This document shows positions 46,074 through 56,454 of a stretch of DNA of 64,000 nt, piece by piece; within the stretch, counting starts at the first letter, position 1; each line of letters starts with the position of its first letter. Below the pieces are notes generated by a model. It was not told the origin of the DNA. It did not search any database and was given only the letters and a program-made list of their open reading frames with translations. This stretch comes from Euphorbia lathyris (Eukaryota > Streptophyta > Magnoliopsida > Malpighiales > Euphorbiaceae). The stretch covers positions 87,853,001 to 87,917,000 of the forward strand of contig NC_088913.1 in the NCBI RefSeq assembly GCF_963576675.1. Reading direction: 5' to 3'. The translations under genes were made by a program, and so were the position numbers.

Positions 46074-47410
46074 TGTTGGTCCCTTGTAAGGTTGCAAGTA
46101 TAGTTCCAATGGGGGGTTAGGAACTATTTAAACTTTTTTGCAATTAGGGCAGACTTCTTTTTCTAAGGAAAAAGGTTTTAACAGCGGCGCTGAGTAAACA
46201 GCAAGATACTGGCTTAGTCAACTGGTGACTAGGTCAGTTTCTTAGCTTGAGTCAGGAGATAACACTTAGAGTCTATTCCTGAGCTCAGATGTTCAACGCG
46301 CACAACTCAGCTTGACCTCTTTACTTGGTCAGTTTTTGGTTATTTCAAGCAAGCAATATATATAAGGAGTTAAAGGTAAGAAATACTTTACTCAGCAGAT
46401 TTATCCAGGTTCGGCTTCTTCTAAGCCTACGTCCTGTCCCCGGAACACGTTCCGAGATTTCGAATCCTCTACTGAGCTCTTTAAAGGTAGAGCCTCAAAC
46501 CTTTTACAATCTTAGCAACTGAGTATAACAAGAGTACCTTCCTCTATACCTCTACTCAATCCTAATCTCTCGCTGAGTACTATAACCGAGTACTCAGCCT
46601 CTCCTTTCTATCTTCTAGAAATGATAAGTGTTTTGTCCTATACAAAGATTTGCTAAGACACTTTAGATGATTGAAATAATCACTCTAGACTTTTACACAG
46701 ATATAAGAATTGTAGTGTAAGATTTGCTTTGCTTCTTTGCTTGCAGAACTTGTGTAGAAATTTGGTAAGCGTAATGGCTTGATCAAGTTCTGTGTTGAAT
46801 GAAGCTTCTGATGGCACTATTTATAGAGACGTCTGGGCATCGGTCATTTCGAATTTCAAAATAACCGTTGGAGGGAAACGGCTACCTGTCGTTGTCATCC
46901 TGACTTGCTCAGAGCTCTCGGCCAATCAGAATTGTGTATCTTCTGTCCTCGGTCAGCTCAGCAGACTGTCTCTCCTTTTATGGTAAAGTCAACTGGACAG
47001 CATACTGTGTCGTCTGAACTTTACCCAAAGTAGAAATGCTTTGTCTGGAAGTTTTCATTAGCCAGCTGCTATCTTGTACGCTTTGTCGAGACTACTCAGC
47101 AGCTTCATCTTGAAGTTGTTCCCGAAGGTCTTCTAGATCCTTCTCTTGTTGAGTTGCGTTTTGTCCAAAACGACAACGTTTTATCAAACGCGGGCCGAGT
47201 TGTACTGAGTTGTTTGACTTGGGCTTTAACACTTGTATTGGGCTTGGGCCTTTTAATTCTTGTGTCTTATAAACAGTTTTAACTCAACATTGAACAAACA
47301 CATTAGTATAATAAATCAAAGCATTTAAACTTAGTGTGTTTAGAATATGTATTTCAATTATACTTAAACAATTTTGTCAAATCAAAATTATGTGGAAAGG
47401 TGTTTCAACA
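46074..47410 (-). repeat. 5' LTR of SIRE-2
   Basis: 1337 bp with about 15 differences from 35961-37297. A minus-strand TATA box lies at 46818-46825. The ORF pair at 36679/46792 in the two LTRs is a chance frame. Confidence 0.95.
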
Positions 47411-47822
47411 AAAATTACATCCTAAACTTTCTCCTCAAAGATAGGAGAACAATAATCTCAGCGGCGGATCGATCTACCTCAAAGATAGGAAACGATTGAT
47501 CGTCATCAGAGACATAGTTAAAACATTTCTCAGACGTGAGAACTTTACACTCTCAAATACTCTTCCCAAAGAAGAGTCTCAAGACCTGGCGGCGGATCGA
47601 TTCACCTCAAAGATAGGAAGCAAAATCGATCGCCTAAGGCAGCTTAACTTCCTCACCAGGAATAAAAGCTTCTAACCTTCACAAAGGTTCACACATTGGG
47701 GTACGGCTGGCCACCTACCCTAAACAATCGGAGAAATCCTAAACCAGATTCTAAAAAGTTACTTGCTAAAAGATATAATGCATTAGTAAAAATAGTTCTG
47801 GAAAGAAAAGGGTTCATCCAAC

Positions 47823-48143
47823 AATGAAGCCTCGTCTTCATCTCTAAATAATGAAGCCTCGTCTTCATTTCCAAATAATGAAGCCTCGTCTTCATCTCTA
47901 AATAATGAAGCCTCGTCTTCATTTCCAAATAATGAAGCCTCGTCTTCATCTCCAAATAATGAAGCCTCGTCTTCATCTCCAAATAATGAAGCCTCGTTTT
48001 CATCTCCAAATAATGAAGCCTCATCTTCATCTCCAAATAATGAAGCCTCGTCTTCATCTCCAAATAATGAAGCCTCGTCTTCATCTCCAAATAATGAAGC
48101 CTCATCTTCATCCAAACAATGAAGCCTCGTCTTCATCGAAGTA
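47823..48143. repeat. 27-bp tandem repeat, about 11 units plus degenerate ends
   Basis: Unit AATGAAGCCTCGTCTTCATC + TCCAAAT at 27-base spacing from 47823 to about 48119, then altered copies to about 48190. As 27 is divisible by three, several frames stay open on both strands, but the peptide repeats are a by-product. Each unit has an inverted repeat (GAAG.CTCGTCTTC). Confidence 0.9.
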
Positions 48144-48616
48144 ATGAATCCTCATCTTCATCATAGAAATAACGAAGTCTCGCCTTCACAAATGCAAAGT
48201 AAAACACTTTGGAAAATGAGTAAAGGCTAAAAAAGCAAATGCCTAGAGTGTCAAAACCCCCCACAAAATGCACAAAAGTCCCTAAATGGCTGATCATTCT
48301 TACTGATCCCTAAGGGCGGGTCATTCTCCTCAATATGGCAGAACTGAAGAAAAGAAGTCCCTAAGGCGAATCATAATCCTATGCGGTAGGAACAAATGGT
48401 CCCATAAAGGGCAGGTTATTCCTTTCTAAAGGAAATATAACTCTCAAGAAGCCCCTAGAGGCTAACAATGGATACGGTTGGCCACCTATCCACGAAGAAG
48501 CAAAATCCCCTAAAAGCGTATCATATCCATATGTGATCCCCCATCTAGGGCGGGTCCGCTTTCCTCCAAGATAGAAAAATAAAACACCATTTAGACAGCC
48601 CTAAAGAGCTTTTTAT

Positions 48617-48634
48617 ACCCTTAGGGGGGGCTTC
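48617..48634 (+). promoter_or_regulatory. Polypurine tract of Tat-2
   Basis: ACCCTTAGGGGGGGCTTC directly before the right LTR. Confidence 0.8.
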
Positions 48635-49663
48635 TGATAACAACCCAAATTATTCTTGAATAAGGAATAAGGGAAAATTAATAGAAATAATGGCAAACCA
48701 TTATTCCTTCTAAAAGAGATATTTATGCATGATTAATGTGGAATTAATGATAATTAATGCAGGATTAATGCAGGGGTGAATATGCAAATAATGAAGAAAA
48801 GGAAGGAGTTTCTAGCATTATGCCACACCACGTGGACCATGGCGAGATACGCCATAACGAGATACGCCCGATGAGAGCGAGTAATGGAGGCCCGTAATTG
48901 TTCTCAAAGAGAGCGTACATACGCCTTGACGGATCTAAGAATACCAAAAGGCGCCTTTATTACCATCCATGAATGGGAATAAATACAATTAAATAGCAAT
49001 TAATAGCCATTAAAGGGGAATAAAGACTTGACTGTTCGAATACTCCAACTCTGAGGGTTTCAAGGATAAATGCTGAGATTAATGGAGAATTGATAGCAAT
49101 TAAAGATGAGTAATGACATGACTATTCATCTACATCTCCATAACATCCAAATATCATACATGGGGAAAAAGGATAATTAGACAAAGAATGAAGGATCCGC
49201 CATCAATACTCTTATGGATAAGGATCCACTGGTGAATCTCCAGATGGCGTATAAAGCAAGACTCATAGGTGGCGGATCTATAGATTCTCCAACACGCCAC
49301 AAAGAGTCAAACACCTTGGGAGACCCGCCATCATACCTCGATACGCCAACTCAATGGTAGAGCCGATTCCCAATAAAGGCAACTAATAACTCATTAATGT
49401 GCTAACGGTCATACTTGAATAAGATCAGTAACCGCCATTAATGGAGCATTAATGGAGACTTTCTAGTTACCGAGGGTTACAACTACATGACTATAAATAG
49501 CTTGCATCCCAAGCTATTGAGGTACACTTACTGATTCTCTACTTTTGTGCTTACAGTTTATTCTCAGAAATATTACTGACTTTGGCATCGGAGTGTCCCC
49601 GACCGATCCTAACGGCGCCTCACAGGGAAGTGCTCCGATCAAGGATTTTTCCACAAGTTATCA
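48635..49663 (+). repeat. 3' LTR of Tat-2
   Basis: 1029 bp, same length as 30900-31928, about 20 differences. TATA box at 49492-49499. It is followed by the duplication GTATG. Confidence 0.95.
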
Positions 49664-50315
49664 GTATGCTATGCTATGCACTAGACCTGACGTAGCGTTC
49701 GCGTTAAGTATAACGAGTCGTTACCAAGGAAATCCGGTAGACGAGCACTGGATTGCCGTAAAAAACATTCTTAAGTACTTGAGAAGAACTAAAGATATGT
49801 TTCTAGTGTACGGAGAAGGGGATCTGAAAATAGAAGGATTTTCAGATGCAAGTCATCTCACAGATGAGAATGATTTTAAATCCCAATCAGGATACCTATT
49901 TATCCTTAATGGGGGCGCGGTCAGCTGGAAGAGTTCCAAGCAAGGAAGCGTAGCTTTCTCTACGACCGAGTCAGAGTATATCGCTGCTACGGAAGCAGCA
50001 AAGGAAGCAGTTTGGATTAGAAAGTTCATTATTGAACTTGGTGTGGTGCCTGGCATTGTAAATCCCATTACATTGTACTGTGATAACAATGGAGCCATTG
50101 CACAAGCAAAGGAACCACGGTCTCATAATGTATCCAATCATTACCTAAAGCGATACCACATTATAAGAGAAATTGTGGCAAGAGGAGATGTGAGAATAGA
50201 AAGAGTACCTACAAAGGACAACGTTGCAGATCCGTTGACAAAGCCCTTAACCCAGAAAGTACATGATCGCCATCTAACTTCTACTGGGATAAGTTATAGA
50301 AACAATTGGCTTTAG
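49664..50315 (+). pseudogene. pol: Angela-like-1 end of RT and RNase H
   Basis: It continues the reverse transcriptase cut at 30899: CTRPDVAFALSITSRYQGNP and AVKNILKYLRRTKD, then RNase H with GFSDASHLTDEND (Asp), STTESEYIAATEA (Glu), LYCDNNGAIAQAKEP (Asp) and RVPTKDNVADPLTKPL (Asp). It ends with TAG after SYRNNWL at 50315. The longer apparent frame from 49545 begins inside the Tat-2 LTR and is not real upstream of 49664. Confidence 0.9.
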
Positions 50316-50329
50316 TCCAAGTGGGAGTA
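50316..50329 (+). promoter_or_regulatory. Polypurine tract of Angela-like-1
   Basis: GTCCAAGTGGGAGTA-type tract directly before the right LTR start TGTTGGGG, directly after the pol stop. Confidence 0.85.
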
Positions 50330-52359
50330 TGTTGGGGTTTAGTGTCCTATAGACAATTGTTCTAGGATACAAACTTAATGTAAATGAAGTGTTCTTTATA
50401 TCATTTGTTTTAATGAGATATATGTTTTATAACTATATAAAGGCAATCCCTTTTAAGCACTAAATAAAGTCTAATAAAAGGAAATCCGTAAGTTTGTTTA
50501 AAGTGATTATAAAGTGTTCATACAAGCATGAAGTGAGACGAAACTTTATAATAAACTAATAAACTTAAAACCACCCCAAGTCAAGCAATATGTTTGGGAT
50601 TGACATATCGCGGTTGAGACTTGCATGTAACAATGTCTTCTGTCCGACAGAAAGCTGATCTCACAAGCTTCATATATATAGATATCTGGACAGTTACATG
50701 GATCCGATGAAAAGTAGTTCATTAGGATTGGGGACCCGACTTGAGATAACAGGATGGGTAGATTCATCCTTGTCACCTGTTCATCTCATTGGTATTAATA
50801 GGTATAAATAATCCTCAGACTCAAAGGAATGTTAATTGGTCATTCTGGATTACTGAATGTGACGCTTTGATCCTGTTGTAACACGATCCTTAACAGAGAT
50901 GACTCTGGGGTGTGAACAACAGAGGTTGGGTATCACAGGAAGTGATTGCGGGATCGTTATACATTGGATTGAGCATTTATCACTCCCGATAAATGGGAGA
51001 TATGTCCATGGATCGCTTGTGGAAGTCTTGACTCTAAATCCTTGCAAGGTGATAGCTTAAGATTGAAATGAGATTTCTCTTAACCTATCTAATTGGAGTT
51101 GACTCGGCCAGAACAAGTAAAACGAACGTCTCGCTATATGTGACTTGACATTACCCATAGTCATAAGATTCAGTTCAAGGACGTAGTTGATAAAGGATCG
51201 AATTATACCGTAACTAATACGGAAAGGTCAACGACAGAATCAACCTGTCTTCTTATTGCTCTAGGGGAATGATTACGGACTTGCTAATCACATACTTTGT
51301 ACATCATTCCGTTATGCAAAGATTAAATATAATTCTTTGAAAATTAATTTAATAAGTTGCATACGACTAGTAGCAATAAGAACCTAATGGGTCACACATA
51401 AGACTTGGAACCCAAAAGAGAGACAGATGCTAATTAATTGACGGAAGCCCAATTGAGCGCAATAAGGCCCAATTACTCAAGGGGGGCGATTTATGTATGT
51501 AGATACATAAATAATTAGTTTGATTTTATTAATCCTAATTAGATTAGGATTATGAATTAAATTAATTAAAGGATAAATAAGTTAGGAGTTTTAATTAGAT
51601 TATATTACTCCTGACTGTTCCTTTGACTCGTACTGATGAGAATTTGACTCCACAAGAAATTGAGCAAAAAGTAGCAGAATTGGCCTATTTTTTGCGTGTA
51701 CCAATTGCTTTCATCGAATATTCCCTACTACAGGTACTTGGTAATGGATGACTAACCAATTTCTTAAAATGCAAAAAACAATTATTATCCAATAAGGTTA
51801 TTGTTATTATCTTTTATATTTAGATATATTAATAGATAATATTTAAGAATTCTATTCCGAATTGAATTCTTATTCAATAAACCTAATTCTATCTAACTAA
51901 GGATTAGATACAAGAAAGATTATAAATACCCCCCTATGTAGATTTTCGAAATCTAGCCCGAGTATTCAAGAAAGAGAATTTCGAATTCCAACCCTTAGCA
52001 GAAGAGAGAGAATTTCGACCCCTAGCTCGAGGACGAGATTTTCCACCGCTTCCTTCCGTTCAATTGATTTTCATCTCTTTCTCTTTATCCTTGATCTTGT
52101 GTTGATTAATTAGAGACAATCTACTTTGATTGTTAATAAACGGTTGATTCTAACTTGATCTTCTGGTGTTTTGTTTTGTGCTCGGGAACTCGAAGTAAGA
52201 GTTGTGGGCACTTCGTTTGCAACGGTAGATAGAACATCTAAAAGGTATTTCTTCTTATCCCTCTTTGTATGAAATAACGGTTAACGGATCTTGGGGTTAA
52301 TGGAAATAGGTTAAAATTTTTATATTTCCACTGCTATACGTTAGCCTATTTTCCTTTCA
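50330..52359 (+). repeat. 3' LTR of Angela-like-1, enlarged by a 168-bp insert
   Basis: 2030 bp against 1861 bp on the left; the excess is the 168-bp segment 51613-51780 plus a one-base C-run change near 51930. TATA box at 51921-51928. Ends TTTCA where the left copy has TTTTA. Confidence 0.95.
51613..51780 (+). other. ycf4: Plastid DNA fragment: 3' end of ycf4 inserted in the LTR
   Basis: Absent from the left LTR, where ACTCCT joins ATTATTATCC directly. Codons 51614-51706 read [20 protein letters not shown] then [10 protein letters not shown], the conserved C-terminus of plastid Ycf4 (photosystem I assembly factor) as I know it, with minor changes. The expected plastid end (about EVF and stop) is not seen; after 51706 the sequence (about 74 bases) is unassigned and could be plastid spacer or other filler. 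There is no target duplication at the junctions. Confidence 0.8.
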
Positions 52360-52861
52360 CTCCCCCGTAAGGGTTGCATCTATTAACTCTAAACCTTCTA
52401 AGATTTAATCGAGTAACATTAAGACATGCCTATACTGACTTAGTTCAATTCTAGACCTTTCAAGATCTAATTCATATGAGCCTAGGTCAGTTTTTAGAAG
52501 AGTTCAAAATTTGGAACATATTTTTACTCAGTTTGATACATGGTCAGTTTAGATATCAGAGTTATGAAGGATTATATCAGAGCTTATTTAATCATGTATC
52601 AGACCAAATGAAAGGATGTATCAAAGGAAATGTGTACTGAGTATATTTTGCTTGTATGTCACCTTTTTAGTTTTGTTTGTTTGTTCGTTTAAGACAGATC
52701 AGCATATAGCACACCAAGTAAGCATCGCATATATATAAGTTAGTTTTGAATGAAAAGATGCTTAAAATAGATAGATTGTCAGCATACAAAATACGAAAGA
52801 ACATGCCAGATGAACTACAAGTCAAGTACTGAAACTAGACAGTTTATTTCTTCCTGTTGAC
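52360..52861. other. SIRE-1 3' untranslated region, resumed after Angela-like-1
   Basis: The sequence continues from 25730 through the CTCCC duplication (CTCCCCCGTAAGGGTTG, also at 37388-37404 in SIRE-2). It is AT-rich, with CTCAGT words and no gene. Confidence 0.8.
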
Positions 52862-55800
52862 TTAAGCTTGGTGAGCAGGATTAACTTTGCCTTTTCCTTT
52901 GGCAGTTCTTTGTTGCTGACTGCCGGATGCTTCTCCCATTTGCTGAGTTCCATCAGCTTGTTCTTTCTCCCCCGTTTTGCCAGCATCAGATGAAGGGGGA
53001 ATAAAGGTCTCGCGAAGAGCAGAACGAGTGAGTTTTGCGGAGTATGCTTAGAGTTGACTCGTACTCTCCCGAAGACCGTCGAAGACAGCCATGCCATCGT
53101 CCATCGTGGCAGCAGGGATCCTAATATTAGCACTTAGCATGCTCAGTAGATACTCCTGTGATGTCCCGATCCAAGTGATGGATTCAGTCAGCTTGGCATA
53201 TGATTGATGGTACATTTTGAGCAGAGCCGAATCATAGAACTGACGTTGGGCATTTGTATAGTGGACATGGTTAAGGGTGGCTTGAGAATACTGCAGAATC
53301 TCATTTGTCTTGACTTGGTCAGTATCCATTTCTTCTTTACTCAAGTTGAGTAGGTGAACAACTTCACTAATTTGCTCAATGGAACACTGGGAAGAGGAGG
53401 AGACTAATTCACGAGTCCCGGTCAGCTCAGAACTTAGCTGGGTAAAGAGTTGATGAACCTCAATAGAGGTTGCATAGAGTGAGTTCGCGGCTGACAAAGT
53501 GTTGAGTTGGCCCTGGAGGGAGTTCATATGATTGACCATTGTCAGCTGGAGTTCAGCCAGATTTACGATTGATTCTTGCTTGGGTTGTTGAGATTGAAAG
53601 GATGTCATGACACTCAGTAAGTCCTTGAGACCCTTGATTTCAGATAGAAGCTGAGTGACAGAAGATATGTGTTGAGGCTCAACATGGACAGACCCAGCAG
53701 CATCGGCATGAGATTGGTTAATGTACTGAAGTAGTGATTGAGCTGAGTCAATGATTCTTCGCCCAGACTCAGTTGCATGCAAGTAAGCGTAAGTCCCATC
53801 AGGATGATGCTCAGCGGCCGGAATTGGAATATCATCGGATGGAGGAGCAGTTTGGTGCTGTCCAGAATTAGATGTGCCAGCATGGTCAGCAACTGGACTT
53901 TTGTTTAGGTCAGCATCAGGAACTGACTGGTTTTCTTTTTGCATCGAAGGATTTGGAAGAGGTGGATCGGCAGAGATATTGACCTGTTCAGAGTCAACTT
54001 GAGTTGAAGGTGAAGGTAGATCAGTACTGACCTGAGCAGGATTTTCCTGTGCTAACTCTTTGTTTTGAGCAGCAGGAACTTCGAGCATTGGCTCGGCAGG
54101 AATTGGATTTTCAGGAGTCTTGGCTTGTTCCTCAGTTTGAGAAACAGTGGCTTGCTTTTCCTTGAGTTGGTCCAAATTTGGTTCAATGGCATTGGTGAAG
54201 AACTGGAACTGGAGTGTGGTAAGGACAGAAATTGGTTCCCTTAGCGGAGAATCATCCAGAAGATCAATGATAGGAGACTTTTGAGCTTTTCTCTTGAGTC
54301 GTTTGCCAGTGCTGGTCTTATGAGTTGGAGGAGATGGGTCAGCAGCAATGGAGTCAAGGGACTCAGAAAATGAGTTTAACCCAAGGTCAGCATTGAGATC
54401 TTCCACAGCTCTGTCTTTCTCTGTGGACTCAGCATCAACTGTCTTACTCGGCACAGTTGGATTCTCAACCCGCTCAGTACCAACTGTTTGGTTTTGCTCA
54501 GCATCAACTTCTTTACACAGCTCAACATCATCTGTCCTTTCATCATCAAACTGATCTCCAAGATCACCCAATTCTTCTTCTTGGCCAGCAGGAGTTTTCT
54601 CAAGATCAATTTCTTGACTTCTCACAAAGTGTGAGTCTTCAGAGACCAAAAAGTCAAGAGGAGGTGCATTGATTAACTTTAACCTAGAAGTTTTCTTCTT
54701 TTTCTGCAAAGGTTGCTCAGGGGTTTCCTCACTTTCTTCTTCAGGCTCAACTTGCCTTTTGCGTTTCTCTATTGACTTAGGTTCCTCCTGACCTTGCTCA
54801 GCATCAGCTTTTCTTGCACTGGATACTATTCTTAGCTTTTTCGGTGCTGTGTCCACATCCTTTACTGACTGGTCAACTTTCCTCTTTTTGTCTTGCTTAG
54901 CGTGGTCAGTGCGAGCTTGGTTTATTTTCTTTCCCTTTCTGGTCAGCATGCCCTTTGTTCCTTCAACCACATTATCTCCTTCCTCAGTTACAGCCCCCTT
55001 TCCTTTCTTGGGTTTAATGGGTTGGTCATAGGCCAAACTGAACAGTACGGCCGCAGTAATTTCTGTACCCCAAACATTTATTTCCTCAACTAAGTTCACC
55101 CTATAGTCTTTGAGTATCTTGGTGATTAGTGAACCTAACCTGAGTGTGCCAGTACTTTGTTGGAAGGCACCGATGAGAAACACAGGCATGTTGAGTGGCT
55201 GGTAGGTCAGCATGTGCCAGATGAAGCACTGCGCGAAATTAGACGTTGAGGATGTGGAGTTGACCTTGGGAAATATGAAGTTCGTTAGGATATAGTGGGC
55301 CATTTTCTGATTTTGACCCATACAGGTGCTCACAATTTCTCCTTTGTGATCCTTCGGTTTACAGAACTCAACGGGGTAGTCAATTTTACCGGAATCGTTT
55401 GTGGTTCGGAGTTTGGTGCCCTCATTCCTCAGTTTGAGTAGTGTAGCGAGATAGGAAGGATTGACAAAGATTTTCTTTCCCTTGACCTTGGTCACCATGT
55501 AGTCATTGTCATCATCAGCAGCTTTTAGGTTAGCATAGAATTCCTTTACCAACTCAGGATAGGTGGCTTCATGGATTGAAAATAGCTCGGTCTAGCCATT
55601 TTTGGAGATCCATTCGCAAAAGGGTTTTTCACCTTCTACGAAACCCTTAGAGAACCAGCGGGAATGGTCGATCTTGTATCCCCTCACACTGTTGTAGACC
55701 GGAGAATAAGTTCTTTCCTGTGGTATCTTACCTTTCTCCTTTTTCTGTTTCTTAGATGGTGTTGCTTGGTCAGCTTGGGGTTTCTTACTCGGAGTAATGA

Positions 55801-55939
55801 CCTTAGATTGGTCATGCTGACCATGTTCTTGAGACTCAGTTGAGGTCTCCTCATATTCCTGCTCAGTGTGCGACGAGGGATTTTCATCGGAGCGGTTGTC
55901 GTCGTAACCGGCACCGGAGATGTTCTGAGAGTCCGACAT
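52862..55939 (-). pseudogene. SIRE-1 extra ORF downstream of pol (two in-frame stops)
   Basis: It starts at ATG 55939 (MSDSQNISGAGYDDNRSDEN). Stops are TAG at 55592-55594, where SIRE-2 has Trp (NGW), and TAA at 53048-53050; the frame then runs to TAA 52862-52864. The domain after the first stop (LVKEFYANLKAADDDNDYMV to MLTYQPLNMPVFLIGAFQQS) matches the SIRE-2 protein block by block. The middle is acidic and Pro/Gln-rich with KKKKTSRLK-type basic clusters, and the C-terminal third has coiled-coil character (LLSEIKGLKDLLSVMTSF). Role unknown. Confidence 0.75.
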
Positions 55940-56454
55940 GATTTTCTCAGGGATTTTCGAGAGGTTTTGAGATTTAGAGAAAGAGAGATAGAAATCAATT
56001 TACCAGAGATTTCGAATGTAAAGAGCAGTTAGTGGGAAATCATCCACTATTTATAGGGATGCCAAGTTGATCGAAAGGGTTGGAATAGCCGTTTTACCTC
56101 GAGATGATCAATCGACAACAATTCTGGCATTTATGACACAATCGGCGCATGTGTTTTCTAATAATTGCGCTTACGTCATCCTAGGTGGCTATTAATGCGC
56201 GTGCTAGCATTTATTGTGCATAAGAGTTTTACTCAGTTTCGAGAAGCCTAATCGTTTGAGATTCTAGGAAGTCAGTTTTACGTAGAAGGAATGTTCGCGT
56301 GCTTAGTAACTTAGCTTATGTTAATCACTCAGTATGTATGTTTACTCAGCATAGGGTGATATAGTTCATATTTAGCCCAGCATGCAATAGTTACTTATAT
56401 AGCACAGATCACTCAGCATGATAATCACTCAACATTCAATTTAAACATGTAATT
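55940..56454. other. SIRE-1 spacer between RNase H and the extra ORF
   Basis: No ORF. A minus-strand TATA-like word lies near 56047-56055 (CACTATTTATAGGG in plus), about 110 bases before the extra ORF ATG, as in SIRE-2. CTCAGCAT words recur. Confidence 0.5.

Larger units (their letters stand above)
35961..47410 (-). mobile_element. Complete SIRE/Maximus-type Ty1/copia element (SIRE-2)
   Basis: Two 1337-bp LTRs (35961-37297 and 46074-47410), target duplication AAAAT at 35956-35960 and 47411-47415, initiator tRNA-Met primer-binding site at the right LTR and polypurine tract at the left. On the minus strand: gag, CCHC knuckles, protease-integrase, RT-RNase H, then an extra ORF before the 3' LTR. 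LTRs differ at about 15 positions (about 1.1 %), yet the coding part has several frameshifts and stops. It is the innermost and last inserted element of the stack. Confidence 0.95.
47411..48634. other. Tat-2 3' untranslated region
   Basis: No gene. Repeated CTCAAAGATAGGA and GGCGGATCGAT words link it to 35740-35960 left of SIRE-2. It carries the 27-bp tandem array (47823-48143) and ends in the polypurine tract. Confidence 0.75.
30900..49663 (+). mobile_element. Tat-type Ty3/gypsy derivative with scrambled coding order (Tat-2), carrying SIRE-2
   Basis: 1029-bp LTRs at 30900-31928 and 48635-49663 (TGATAACAACCC ... AAGTTATCA), duplication GTATG at 30895-30899 and 49664-49668. A tRNA-Phe-type primer-binding site and a polypurine tract are present. 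The internal part lacks an intact ORF: an RT-connection/RNase H remnant comes first (33830-34345), then gag C-terminus and protease (34380-35625). The RT core and integrase are absent. Remaining pieces resemble Tat-1 closely. Without SIRE-2 it would be about 7.3 kb. A likely non-autonomous element. Confidence 0.9.
25731..52359 (+). mobile_element. Ty1/copia element, Tork/Angela-like (Angela-like-1), carrying nested Tat-2 and SIRE-2
   Basis: LTRs at 25731-27591 and 50330-52359 start TGTTGGGGTTTAG and end TTTTA or TTTCA. The duplication CTCCC is at 25726-25730 and 52360-52364. An initiator tRNA-Met primer-binding site follows the left LTR and a polypurine tract (AAGTGGGAG) precedes the right LTR. 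Gag is 5'-deleted and frame-shifted, protease is largely lost, and RT is interrupted by Tat-2 at 30899/49664. Clade placement rests on RT words such as FSMKDLGEAAYILGIKI and the LTR size, and is only moderately sure. Confidence 0.9.

Noticed and set aside
47823..48143. CRISPR-like array
   Set aside because: Direct tandem units without spacers in a plant genome; no cas genes.
47689..48144. Repetitive peptides (MKTRLHYLE-type, DEASLFGDE-type) on both strands
   Set aside because: Created by a 27-bp tandem repeat whose length is a multiple of three; no start context or homology.
49545..49663. N-terminal part of the apparent 256-residue RNase H frame
   Set aside because: It lies in the Tat-2 LTR; homology to copia begins only at 49664.
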